From positions 100,766,292 through 100,830,291 of the forward strand of contig NC_061510.1 in assembly GCF_022539505.1 (NCBI RefSeq): a DNA stretch of 64,000 nt, written 5' to 3'. The notes beneath the pieces were generated by a model. It saw only the letters and a program-made list of their open reading frames with translations, was not told where the DNA came from and did not search any database. The DNA comes from Lolium rigidum. Taxonomy: Eukaryota; Streptophyta; Magnoliopsida; Poales; Poaceae. Shown in pieces: positions 10,166 to 19,657 of the stretch (within the stretch, counting starts at the first letter, position 1; the number at the start of each line of letters is the position of its first letter). Both the position numbers and the translations under genes were made by a program.

Positions 10166-11755
10166 TCTTGCTAATGGCCTTTGTGGGACATGTGGTAGGG
10201 AGGAGACAGCCTGTTGAATTGCCAATTTTCTAAGGAAGTGTGGAGAGTGATTAAGGCAAAATTCAGTATCAATCTCGACCGCTGGTCCTTTGCTAACCCT
10301 AAAACGTGGCTCTTTGGTTTTCTATTGAAAGCGACAGAGCTTCAGCGGATGGTTTTCGATGTTGGTACCTGGCACCTTTGGACTTATCGGAATGGGCTTA
10401 GAAACGGTGAATCATGTAGACACCCCAACAGTCTAGCCGAGCAATGTATTATTGCTTATGTCGAGATGCTCGAGATGCAGTTCTTCAAACCATCACCTTC
10501 CACTAGGCGTCAGACCTCCAACTATGCCCCACATTGGTCTCCGTCATCGGAAGGAGTGGTTCAAATTTATACTGATGTGGCTCTCTTCTCCCCTTCACGT
10601 AAGATGGGTATTGGCGTTGTGATCCGGAGCCACCATGGAGAATGCTTGCTGTCTTGTAGCCAGTGGCGAAGGACTGATAAAATCTAAGGTAGGGCGAACC
10701 TTGAATGGTGCGAATACCAAAATAGTTCTACAGTAATGATATCTTAATGCAATAAAGATAGAAACATATTTGATTATAAATAGAACCTAAAAATATACCA
10801 ATAATTCTAACTCAACGGTAAAGCTTTACATCTTTTTTAAAAATATAATGTAATTTGGATTATCCCTTGTTTGCACAACTTGGTTTTGATTATCTTTTTT
10901 GCTGGAAAATTCCTTTCAATTTTTAATGTCACCACGGGTAAACCCAATGTTATCTTAATGGGGTAATAGTGTGGTCAGAGAAAGTGTGATGTGTATTTCA
11001 AATATCTGATTAATTTGAAGTATTTAATTCTACAAGTATGTACAATGAATAACTCTAGCTTATCTTGTATGTACTATGGTACATTCAATGATAAATCTAT
11101 GTAATAAAAAAATGTTATTTACATTGAACCTAGAATACGAGTTTATGCTGGAGGTAAAAATAGTATTTATTTTTGTCTGTAATCGATTTTGCGCACTGTT
11201 TACCGAAACATGCATAACTTTTTCATACGGAGTCGTTTTCGATGTATGACCACTCAAAATTTTCAGAAAAAACACGCGCATCTAAGTGTATTCACAAAAA
11301 TTAAGGTAGGGCGGCCGCCCTACCTTGCCCTACTGGGAGCTTCGCCCCTGCCTGTAGCGAGCTCTTGGAGGAGGTCACATCATCGGAAATTGTTGAAGCG
11401 TTGGCTGTGCGACGTGCTTTAACCCTAGCTTGCAAGGAAGGTTTCGACAAGGTTATTGTGGCATCGGATTGCCTCTCCCTAGTCCTTCGGATCAATGATT
11501 CTAGGATTGATTGAAGTCAGGTTGGTGTGGTTGTTCAAGATATCAGGGCGCTCCCTTCGGAGTTTTCTCTTGTGTCTTTTATCCATGTTGTTCGCCAGTG
11601 TAACGTCGCGGCACATACTCTAGCTCACTCCGCGGAGCGTTCTTTTCATTTCTAGAAACTCGATTCCGAATTGCATCCCGCAGGTTATTTCTAATGGTTT
11701 ATTTTAATCAATAAAGTGGCGTGTTCTCCCAAAAAAAAAGGAAAAAGGAAAAAAT
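10166..11755 (+). pseudogene. 3' end of a LINE (L1-type): zinc-finger and RNase H region, disrupted
   Basis: From about 10166 the plus strand reads a reverse-transcriptase zinc-binding segment (GLCGTCGREET, then NCQFSKEVW after a small deletion). An RNase H-like domain follows (VQIYTDVALFSPSRKMGIGV). The frame is interrupted at 10661 by a 690-bp transposon and resumes at 11359 with EEVTSSEIVEALAVRRALTL, VIVASDCLSLVLRIN and VRQCNVAAHTLAHSA. Several stops follow. The element ends in an A-rich tail (about 11730-11755), as LINEs do. Only the 3' part remains, typical of 5'-truncated insertions. A related possibility is a stand-alone plant RNase H gene fragment, but the zinc-finger part favours a LINE. 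Confidence 0.75.
10653..11358. mobile_element. hAT-type non-autonomous transposon (10661-11350) with 8-bp target duplication
   Basis: The ends are near-inverted repeats: CAGTGGCGAAG at 10661 and, read from the other side, CAGGGGCGAAGC at 11350. Flanking octamers CTTGTAGC (10653-10660) and CCTGTAGC (11351-11358) differ at one base. An 8-bp duplication with CA-G-type ends fits hAT. A GGTAGGGC motif recurs near both ends (10689 and 11305). No coding capacity is seen. Removing it restores the RNase H frame of the LINE remnant, which independently supports the boundaries. Confidence 0.82.
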
Positions 11756-11827
11756 CATGGAAGACTTCAAGAAAGCACTAGATGACAACTTCCACTAGGC
11801 CTAGAAAGCACCAGATGACTTCAATAA
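11756..11827. other. Short spacer between LINE tail and PIF/Harbinger-type element
   Basis: It contains two imperfect copies of a phrase with AGAAAGCACTAGATGAC or a close variant (11772 and 11806). No gene is seen. Confidence 0.4.
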
Positions 11828-12590
11828 GGGTGTGTTCGTTTTTCAGACCGGGTGGAATGGAATGGAATGGTCCATTCCATTCATTCCATTCCATCCCATT
11901 CCATCCCATCTTATCTTTCTGTTCGGTTGAAAAGAGAAGACTGGAATGGAACCGAATGTAACTAATCTAAATATGCAATTAATTAGCCTAATTTAAACGG
12001 ATTCACAACTAATTAGCCTGGAATGGCCGCCTCGAATGGAATTCGTCCTGGCCGCCGCGCCTCCAGCCCCTGCCGTCCGCGCCGCCGCGCATGGCCGCGC
12101 CTGCCGCCGCGCCGCCGGCCCTCGCCGTCCGCGCCGCCGCATGGCCGTCGTCCGCCGCGCGCGCCGCCCGCCCGCCGTCCGCGCCACCTCGCATGGCCGC
12201 GCGCTCTGGCGGCCGCGCGCGCCAGCCTCTGCCGTCCGCGCCGCCGCGCATGGCCGCCGTCCTGCCGCCGCGCCGCCAGCCCCCGCCGACCGCCGCCCTT
12301 GGAGGAGTGCGGCCGTCCTGGCCGCTGTTCCGTCCGCCGACGGCCGCACCTTGGCTCCGGCCGGCCCCGCATCGCCTGGCTTCAGCGCGGGAGAGAGAGT
12401 GGTTAATCGCGTGAGAGAGATTAGCATGAGCCGTTCCACCTCGTTCGGCTGATTTGGCCGGACGGGTGCGTTCCGCATCTACACAGAATATTTCGTTCCG
12501 AGAAATCACTTCGTTCCATCCTTTTATCTAACCGAACACGAAAATGGGTCCATGCCATTCCAGCTCGTTCCAAAACCGAACGGACCCTAA
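11825..12590. mobile_element. PIF/Harbinger-type element (11828-12587) with TAA target duplication
   Basis: The left end GGGTGTGTTCGTTTTT and the reverse complement of the right end GGGTCCGTTCGGTTTT form terminal inverted repeats. Both continue into a GGAATGG-rich zone. The element is flanked on both sides by TAA (11825-11827 and 12588-12590), the usual 3-bp duplication of this superfamily. It is 760 bp long with no transposase. The AT-rich ends enclose a GC-rich centre. Confidence 0.75.
12060..12310. repeat. GC-rich internal repeats inside the PIF/Harbinger-type element
   Basis: The phrase GCCGTCCGCGCC followed by a CATGGCCG-type phrase recurs four times or more, about 50-60 bp apart (near 12073, 12126, 12175 and 12231). 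All frames are open only because of composition. It looks like amplified cargo of genic composition, not a gene. Confidence 0.6.
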
Positions 12591-12596
12591 GAAGTC

Positions 12597-12935
12597 GTTT
12601 GGAAGCCAGACTTTCATTTCGTTTGTAGCATTTTGAAATGAATACATGTATTCATTTTATTTATATTGTAATTCCAGAAATGGACACTTGTTTGGTTGCC
12701 ACAGGAATTACAAATGACAGCAGAATTTAATATTGAATTTGTAAATGGCTTCTATAGAGAAACGCAAATGACAAGTCTCGGCTTGGAATTGTGTTTACCC
12801 ATAGCGTAATTTTGCTGAATTTCCTAAATGAAATGACATCCCAATTCTATAGCAACCAAACAGTCCACCTATGAAATTTCAAAATAAATTCCAGGATTTC
12901 AGGCCCAAATAATAGATACCAAACGACCTCACAGA
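12597..12935. mobile_element. Probable MITE next to the heat-shock promoter
   Basis: The segment starts with GTCGTTTGGAAGCC and ends, in reverse complement, with GGTCGTTTGGTATC. It is AT-rich and about 340 bp, with internal self-complementarity (ATTTCATTT/AAATGAAAT-like phrases). I could not fix an unambiguous target duplication, so the superfamily is open. Confidence 0.5.
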
Positions 12936-13030
12936 ATTTGGCCCGACCCAGCAGTCCTAGAAAGTGCGAGAAACCAACACAAGATACTCGTTTGCACCAG
13001 CAGCCCGATTCCAGCCCAGCCATCGAGCAG

Positions 13031-13080
13031 AACGGTTCCAGAACTTCCTCTTTGCATATTCCAGTGTATTCCAGAACACA
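13031..13080 (+). promoter_or_regulatory. Heat-shock elements upstream of the small HSP gene
   Basis: Heat-shock factor binds alternating GAA and TTC units. At 13036-13047 the sequence reads TTCCAGAACTTCC (TTC-GAA-TTC-type spacing), and at 13069-13076 TTCCAGAA. A further AGAAC lies at 13029-13033 and ATTCC at 13058-13062. The cluster ends about 40 bp before the TATA box, the usual place in plant small-HSP promoters. Confidence 0.8.
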
Positions 13081-13115
13081 CGAGCACGCTCAGGACCTTC
13101 GTCCCACCGTCGCTG

Positions 13116-13121
13116 TATAAA
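13116..13121 (+). promoter_or_regulatory. TATA box of the small HSP gene
   Basis: TATAAA lies 122 bp before the ATG, which places the start of transcription near 13145-13150 and gives a 5' leader of roughly 95 bases. The leader contains a short AC repeat (13194-13210). Confidence 0.8.
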
Positions 13122-13242
13122 TTCTCGCCTCTCCCCGTCGCCACGGCCCAGACCGAAGCAATCGAAAGCGCCTCGTCGAGCAGAGTACACAGTTACCACA
13201 CACACACACATCCGAAGGCTCTCCCAATCTCGCCCAGTAACC

Positions 13243-13731
13243 ATGTCGCTGATCCGCCGCAGCAACGTGTTCGACCCCTTCTCCCTCGACCTCTTCGACC
13301 CCTTCGACGGCTTCCCCTTCGGCTCCAGCAGCAGCAGCAGCGGCGGGGGCACCCTCTTCCCTTCATTCCCGCGCACCTCCTCCGAGACCGCGACCTTCGC
13401 CGGCGCGCGCATTGACTGGAAGGAGACACCCGAGGCGCACGTGTTCAAGGCGGACGTGCCCGGGCTGCAGAAGGAGGAGGTGAAGGTGGAGGTGGAGGAC
13501 GGCAACGTGCTCCAGATCAGCGGCGAGCGGAACAAGGAGCAGGAGGAGAAGTCCGACACCTGGCACCGCGTCGAGCGCAGCAGCGGCAGGTTCCTGCGCC
13601 GGTTCCGGCTCCCGGACAACGCCAAGCCGGAGCAGATCATGGCGTCCATGGAGAACGGTGTGCTCACGGTTACCGTGCCCAAGGAGGAGGCCAAGAAGCC
13701 CGAGGTCAAGGCCGTCCAGATATCCTGCTAG
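13243..13731 (+). CDS. Class I cytosolic small heat shock protein (about 18 kDa)
   Basis: ATP-independent chaperone that forms oligomers in the cytosol and holds heat-unfolded proteins for refolding by HSP70/HSP100. The protein has 162 residues, normal for the class. The N-terminus [20 protein letters not shown] is the class I signature, followed by a Ser/Gly linker (about 28-37). The alpha-crystallin domain spans about residues 55-148, with [28 protein letters not shown] (118-124) and GVLTVTVPK (139-147). The C-terminal anchor is V158-Q-I160. The start was chosen because it matches the class I N-terminus and follows the TATA box; an in-frame ATG at 12964 lies upstream of the promoter. There is no intron, as usual for this class. 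Third codon positions are nearly all G or C. Heat-shock elements argue for heat induction. It is the only intact host gene recognised here. Confidence 0.96.
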   Translation: MSLIRRSNVFDPFSLDLFDPFDGFPFGSSSSSSGGGTLFPSFPRTSSETATFAGARIDWKETPEAHVFKADVPGLQKEEVKVEVEDGNVLQISGERNKEQEEKSDTWHRVERSSGRFLRRFRLPDNAKPEQIMASMENGVLTVTVPKEEAKKPEVKAVQISC

Positions 13732-13930
13732 GCTGATCTGAAGCTAGATGTTTAGTTCGCTGCTCGGATGAATGCGTTGAGTTGTTCCTGTTCCTGTAAT
13801 GAGTGGATTTGGGTCTGTGTCGACAGTCGACTGTCGAATGTGTTGAGTCATTCCTGTTCCTGTAAAACGAGCATCGAGTCTGAAGTGAAGTGTTGTAATC
13901 ATATTCTGTGCTGGTAAGCTTTATCTAACG
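13732..13930 (+). other. 3' untranslated region of the small HSP gene with a direct repeat and palindrome
   Basis: Two copies of a 30-base phrase (13770-13799 and 13836-13865, about 27 matching bases, each with TTCCTGTTCCTGTAA) flank a perfect 16-base palindrome CGACAGTCGACTGTCG (13821-13836). Transcript ends are probably near the TGTAAT-type sites, but no canonical AATAAA is present. Confidence 0.6.
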
Positions 13931-14198
13931 AGTGAGTCGTCGTCCTCTTTTAGCTTAAGAGTTTTCCACTTCGTTTCTGACTCCGTGTTGAACTTCTATA
14001 GATTTACAGTCTCCATGATGCCATTCTAGCGATTCACAGCACGGGGACTCTGTTCTAGCGTGGCAGCCAACGTTTAGAACTCTGCCATCAAAATCCGTTC
14101 CGTGGGCTTTTCCAGAATTCTAGTAAAAACGAAATGAGTTATGGCAGCAAGTTTAGAGTTTCTTTATGCTACTGAATTTAGATGGTCCTAATATACAT

Positions 14199-14224
14199 CT
14201 CTATCTCTATCTCTATCTCTACTA
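14199..14224. repeat. TCTCTA hexamer microsatellite
   Basis: About four copies of TCTCTA or CTATCT. The sequence that follows, TCTACTATCTAAAAAGGAGG, resembles grass Helitron starts, but no Helitron 3' end was found. Confidence 0.7.
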
Positions 14225-14518
14225 TCTAAAAAGGAGGAACTGATTCTGTTTCCTCCGGTTAAAGATTTCGTCCTACATATTTTCATTTGACCGTTTTGCC
14301 CTCCCACCAAATAGCATAATACCTTAGGTTGTCATTACCGGTTCGGTTCGGTCGTCTCCTACCTCATCTCGATTGAAAAAATTACACGCAGCTCAACCAT
14401 CGCTTCTCTCTGGCGCGATGGCAGCGTCAGTTTGGTTGAAGGCGCGGGCGTCTAGGGGGACGGCGGCGCCGTAGTTTCTGTCGAGGAGTACCTCGCGCTG
14501 GTAGCTGGCCAGACCTGT

Positions 14519-14626
14519 GGCCGGAGAAGCAAGGTTAAGGGCGGCGGCTTGAGAAGCGAGGGTCGCGGCGGCGGCCGAAGAAGGGAGGGTCGGGGCGTCG
14601 GCCGGAGAAGGGAGGGTCGGGGCGGC
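14519..14626. repeat. 27-bp tandem repeat, four copies
   Basis: Units begin GGCCGGAGAAG or variants, at about 14519, 14546, 14573 and 14600. Because 27 is a multiple of three, the minus strand reads a repeated PPPRPSLLR phrase within an open frame (14781-14452). Nothing else marks that frame as a gene. Confidence 0.75.
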
Positions 14627-15230
14627 GGCCGTAGAGAGGAAGGGCCAGCGCCGGCGATGGTTTCTAGGATCGGCCCTGTGGAGTTACTTTTGTGAATTAG
14701 ATGGGGAATCGGGAGGAAACTCCATCCAATCCAGCCCGCCATGGCAATCCCGTATTCCATCGGCATGCTCATCGAATCCAATAACGCTGGGTCTAGCGGC
14801 TGGCCGGTCGAAAGCGGAGTTCGTCAGATTTAGCATTGCTTAAGTTGGATCTATACCCCAAGCTGACGTTATGATTCTCTAGAGAGAAAAAAGGCTAGCT
14901 CTCCAGTCAGGCAAGGAAAGAAAGCAGTGCTGAACTGCTGATTGCTGATTCAGGTTGGGAATTTGACGTTGTGATTCTCCAAAACGAACAAAAGCGCTAC
15001 ATGCAGGCAAACAAGGATGAGTGCGGATAGCTGATTCAGCTAGGGACGACGACACCCTCATGACGCACCCTGATGTCCAACTCCGGCCCGGGATCCTACG
15101 GCGCGCCGCCCCGCACTCCTCCATACCGCACCACGAGATGCAGGCGTCATACCATAACTGCCGCGCTGCCGGCCGTCCATCTTCAAAGCCGACACTCCGG
15201 CAGGCGTAGCGCGCCGCGAGCTACAATAGC

Positions 15231-15365
15231 CGGACCACGACGGCGGTGGTATCGCGCAGCTGTCAACTTGTTGGAGTGCAGCCGCCGGACCACGATGGTG
15301 GTGGTGTCGCGCAGCTGTCAACTTGTTGGAGTGCAGCCGCCGGACCACGACGGTGGTGGTGCCTC
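15231..15365. repeat. 55-bp tandem repeat, about 2.4 copies
   Basis: CGGACCACGA starts units at 15231, 15286 and 15341. The units are almost identical through CGCGCAGCTGTCAACTTG. The array is young, judging by the few differences. No function is apparent. Confidence 0.85.
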
Positions 15366-16002
15366 TCTGGCATCAATTAAGTTGATGAAGCAGGGCAGCC
15401 ATATGCCCGGTCCTCCTCGATGGAATTGGTGCTGCCGTTGCATGCTCTATGTTGCCGCCGTCGCCATCGCCGTAACGGCAGCAGCTCGACAGAACACACG
15501 ATTCAGGTAAATATTAAATTTCTCACTTAAAATTGACACAATGCTATGTACGATGGCAGGAGTACTGATCACTCAGTTGCTACGTTTTGCTGCTGCAAGC
15601 ATTGTTAGCTGATTGCTCTGGTTGTGTCGATTTTGTACAGAATAGAACGTGAGAGGTTTCACACAAGATATATCTGCTTTCAGCCTTCATACCTTGGGCT
15701 TAGGCTGACCTATATGTTTGTCTTAGTAGATGATAGCCTGCGATAGATGCATGGTTGCTTGCTCAAATATGCTAATTGACAGTCGAACTTGAATTTTGTG
15801 CTGAATTAGTGTTGATTTACCTATCCTCGTGAAGATTGTTGTTCTACTCATAAGCGTTGGTATTTTGTGATTGGATTGCTAATTTAATTTTCACTAGAGA
15901 AGTTCAGTCCTCAGTGGCACTTCGTTGCAGCAAATAGCTGGACCAAGATATGCCTTGTCTGTATATATGCGATAGAGTGGAATTTAGGACCAGTGATTGA
16001 AG

Positions 16003-16950
16003 AATATGTATCTAGGGTTTATGAAAAAAACAACAATCAACGTTCACCACAAACCAATCTCGGCGCATCGCCAACTCCCCCGTCTCGAGGGTTTCTTCCG
16101 GGTAAACACCATGCTGCCTAGATCGCATCTTGCGATCTAGGCAGCACACGTTTATTCGTCGTTCATGCGTTGCTCGTACTGAAGTCTTTTTGATGGCGAG
16201 CAACGTAGTTATCATAGATGTTTTAGGGTTAGCATTGTTCTTCGTATCATATGCTATCGTCGTGCAACCCTTAGGCATCTAGCCGCCCTTACGCCTATCA
16301 CGGGTGTAAGGGCGGCACCCCGCTTGATCATTGTTTAGTAGATCCGATCCGTTATGGTTGCTCCTTGTTCTTCAAGGATTAGTTTAATATCTGCATTGTT
16401 AGGCCTTACAAACGGGTCGAAGGATCCAGTGGCGCGTAGGGTGTAGTTTGCTAGCCCTAGACAGGATGTTCCGAGGATCAACTTCATGTTGGTTTTTAGG
16501 CCTTGTCTAGGGTCGGCTTATGATCACCGTACGTGGCCGCGAGGCTCGATCACGAGTAGGATGTTCCGATTATGCGGTGAAAACCCTAAATCGTAGTAGG
16601 TCGCTTTAGCTTTATCTTGATCAAGCAGGACCACCATCTGATCGTACACCTCGTACGTATCATGGGTGGATCGGCTCTTTGAGCCGATTCACAGGACAAC
16701 CTGAGAGCCGATCGAGGCTCGTATTTAACGTTTACGTGTATGCCATGCGAGAAACTAAGCGAGGCATCATCCAACACCTTCCCGACCAGGTATAGGTCAG
16801 GTGGCACGCCCTTGCATCAGCATCGGACGTGTGTGCAGAAGGCTTTGCGGGCCGTCGCTCGGAGGGACCAGGGCCAGCCGCAGTCCTGGGAGATTCCCGG
16901 CTCTACGGTGTTGCCCGTCGCTGCCCGCCGGTGGGTTTCTGACCGCAACA
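16003..16950 (+). repeat. LTR fragment of the element I family, 5' truncated
   Basis: It starts inside the LTR at ATATGTATCTAGGG (matching about 6769) and ends at GACCGCAACA, the LTR 3' end. It is more diverged from both LTRs of I than they are from each other. No primer-binding site follows, so it is a truncated 3' or solo LTR. Confidence 0.85.
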
Positions 16951-17099
16951 TCTTCCTTGGGGCCGATGCGATCGGCGCCATCTTCGCACCGCACCACGCC
17001 CTACAGCGTGCCGAAGCGTGAGGTGAAGGAAGAGCCGGAGTACGCGATGCTGCCCGCCATTCGGAGGCAGCAATGTCAACATCTGTGAACCCGCGCGGT
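16951..17099. other. Short unassigned fragment between two LTRs
   Basis: One frame reads a charged run VPKREVKEEPEYAML before a stop at 17086. It resembles gag-leader or captured-gene fragments of grass repeats but is too short to classify. Confidence 0.3.
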
Positions 17100-17641
17100 T
17101 GATGTGGGCATTACCCTTCAGGTAACTAATATTGTACTACCTCCTACGGCCCAACCAGGGGCCCATGAAGATCATCTGCTAAACAAGGTGGGCCGCCATG
17201 TTGGTTCACCGTGAAGGATTCTTGAAGAGCAAGAAAAGGAGTCGAAGGAATAAGGAAAGTTTAGTTATAGCACTCTTTGTAACCTAGTCGTACTCGAGCA
17301 AACCTCTTGAGACCTGGCTCACAATATAAGGGCCAGGAGAGAGGCTTCCGAGGTAATAATAAATCTAGCCATAGACACCGTAAGTCGAGAGTTAGGTCAT
17401 ACATAAATCTAGCTTCTCGGCGAGTTCTTACTCATAGCCTTCGGCTACCCTATTGTAACCCGATATTCACAATAATCAAGATCAGACAAGCAGGAAGTAA
17501 GGGTTTTACCTCATCGAGGGCCCCGAACCTGGGTAAATCTCTCTCCCCGTTTGTTTGGTACCCGATGTCTCGTGTTAGCCTACAGTATTCCGTCAACCCT
17601 AAGACCCTCAAGGTGGGCATTGCCGAGGAGCACCCTCGACA
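17100..17641 (+). repeat. 5' LTR of element A (542 bp)
   Basis: It starts TGATGTGGGCATTACCCTTC and ends CCCTCGACA. In length and sequence it matches the LTRs of element C (TGACGTGGGCACTACCCTTC when read on C's strand), with clear divergence. A and C are therefore one family of different age. Confidence 0.85.
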
Positions 17642-17661
17642 ATTGGCGCCGTCTGTGGGAA
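17642..17661 (+). other. Primer-binding site of element A
   Basis: TTGGCGCCGTCTGTGGGAA lies just after the LTR. The site of C is nearly the same (TTGGCGCTGTCTGTCGG, minus strand, next to 55407). Confidence 0.78.
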
Positions 17662-18584
17662 ACCTGTCGGCACAGGACTCAACATCGGTTCCTTCGGCCA
17701 TGCTTTCAGCAGCTTCATCATCATCGCCGGTGATATCGTCGGCCCCTTCGTCACCAAGTTCAGGGAACTCGATTCGATTCGGGTCCTTCGAATTCACGCT
17801 GCATGACAACTCGTCTCGCCCGACCTTTTCGGATCTGCAAGGAGGACTGGGCATGACGTTCGGAAGCGTACATTATAACATCAATACTGAAGGAATCCTT
17901 TGGTTACCTGAGCCGTTCGTCTCCAGATCGGCAAGGGCACCATCCTCATCAACAACGGGATTGGCTGCGTCAGCATCAATCGATCTGTCGGCTGGATTGA
18001 CCGCATCGACAAACTCTTCACCACCATTGTCCCCCCGATCAATGTCATCCATGTCAGTTGGATCCGATGATGCTGCATCGTCCGACATGACTTCATATTA
18101 CTGAGGCATGGGTTAGGCTCAGATGACACACCGTTCGTCTGTAGCACAAACTATATTCGGGTGAAGAAAGTATCGATAGCACCGTCAGGAAAACTACCTG
18201 GAGGGCGGTGCATCACCAAATCTATGCCACCCTAGTGCGGCAAATGGAGGAGGAGATGGAGAACGCACGCCACACGCTGGTAGGCGCTTAACCCTTAAAA
18301 TAGCGCCGGCAATGACGACAACGATTACACTATTGCCGAAGAAGAGTGGGCGGCGGCCCGAGCTGCAATACTTAACAATACTGGACTTCCCTCTGGGACC
18401 CAGTAGGGACCCTTAATGCGTACCGTTCCATACTAGAGAGAAATCGAGTACGGCTGTCGAATGAACAGGCAACTCTCGACCGGCGGTGGGTTGTGGCCGA
18501 TCAATCCAGCGAACGGCGGAGGGCCTCACAGGCAGGCGCGTCTCGAAGAAATCAAGGTTCAGGACGATATCGTGCAAGGATGCC
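17662..18584 (+). pseudogene. N-terminal part of gag of element A
   Basis: A Ser/Ala/Pro-rich leader contains SIRFGSFEFTLHD, which parallels PIRCGSFEFVP in the gag of C at the same place. The frame stops at 18102 and degraded coding continues to RYRARMP at 18584. There element H begins. The continuation is at 42377. The Retrotrans_gag core is not in this part. Confidence 0.6.
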
Positions 18585-18659
18585 TGTTGACGTGGGAGTT
18601 GAAAATCTTTGTGGTGTATCTTTCCTTCGTTCCCCGGCAACGATGCCAGAAAAATAGCT

Positions 18660-19657
18660 TGATGACGCGTGAAGCACACGTCCGTTGGGAACCCCAAGAG
18701 GAAGGTGTGATGCGTACATCAGCAAGTTTCCCTCAGTAAGAAACCAAGGTTATCGAACCAGTAGGAGATGAAGGCCACGTGAAGGTTGTTGGTGAAGGAG
18801 TGTAGTGCGGCGCAACACCAGGGATTCCGGCGCCAACGTGGAACCTGCACAACACAATCAAGATACTTTGCCCCAACTTAACAGTGAGGTTGTCAATCTC
18901 ACCGGCTTGCTGTAAACAAAGGATTAAACGTATGGTGTGGAGAATGATGTTTGCTTGCAAAGAACAACAGAGAACAATGATTGCAGTAGGTTGTATTTCA
19001 GATGTAAAAGAATGGACCGGGGTCCACAGTTAACTAGTGGTGTCTCTCCAATAAGATAAATAACATGTTGGGTGAACAAATTACAGTTGGGAAATTGACA
19101 AATAGAGAGGGCATAACAATGCACATACATATCATGATGACTACTATGAGTTTTACTTAGGGAATTACGACAAAGAACATAGACCGCTATCCAAGCATGC
19201 ATCTATGCCTAAAAAGTCCACCTTCGGGTTAGCATCCGCACCCTTCCAAGCATTAAGTTGCAAACAACGTGACAATTGCATTAAGTATTGTGCGTAATGT
19301 AAACAATACAAATATCCTTAGACAAAGCATTGATGTTTTATCCCTAGTGGCAACAACGACATCCACAACCTTAGGGGTTGCTCGTCACTCCCCGCATTCA
19401 ATGGAGACATGAACCCACTATCGAGCATAAATACTCCCTCTTGGAGTTACAAGTATCAACTTGGCCAGAGCCTCTACTAGCAACGGAGAGCATGCAAGAT
19501 CATAAACAACACATATATGATAGATCGATAATCAACTTGAAATAGTATTCCATATTCATCGGATCCCAACAAACACAACATGTAGCATTACAAATAGATG
19601 ATCTTGATCATGATAGGCAGCTCACAAGATCTAAACATGATAGCACAAGAGGAGAAG
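18660..19657 (-). repeat. 5' LTR of element H, first part
   Basis: It starts TGATGACGCGTGAAGC on the plus strand and is interrupted by D at 19657. It is AT-rich, without genes. Its far end (41769-42371) ends GAGACGTATCA, as do the LTRs of F, so H and F are related families. Confidence 0.75.

Larger units (their letters stand above)
13931..16002. other. Low-copy flank of the heat-shock gene, no gene recognised
   Basis: It contains a TCTCTA hexamer repeat, a 27-bp and a 55-bp tandem repeat (listed separately) and otherwise unremarkable sequence. Open frames such as 15073-15510 lack recognisable domains and are built partly on the tandem repeats. No transposon ends could be set with confidence. 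Confidence 0.5.

Noticed and set aside
12009..12509. Several long overlapping frames in both strands
   Set aside because: Low-complexity Arg/Ala/Gly products of the GC-rich repeat in the PIF/Harbinger-type element.
12964..13242. N-terminal extension of the small HSP frame (93 extra codons)
   Set aside because: It would be translated from upstream of the TATA box and across the heat-shock elements; the class I N-terminus starts exactly at 13243.
12957..13709. Long minus-strand frame opposite the HSP gene
   Set aside because: A shadow of the GC-rich coding sequence; no domain and no promoter.
13821..13836. Palindrome as a transcription terminator
   Set aside because: Bacterial-type terminators do not apply to a plant nuclear gene; listed only as 3' UTR structure.
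14195..14240. Possible Helitron 5' end (TCTACTATCTAAAAAGGAGG)
   Set aside because: No 3' hairpin with CTRR end was found within reach, and the TCTCTA repeat blurs the border.
15073..15510. 145-codon plus-strand frame with a hydrophobic end
   Set aside because: Built over the 55-bp tandem repeat, no recognisable domain or promoter, likely chance.
16951..17099. KREVKEEPE fragment as a host transcription-factor exon
   Set aside because: Too short, no splice sites, wedged between two LTRs; similar charged runs occur in grass repeats.
18578..18660. Element H as a simple solo LTR
   Set aside because: About 75 bases with a reversed PBS and a short LTR-like start lie between the ATGCC duplication and the full LTR, so it is a deletion derivative.
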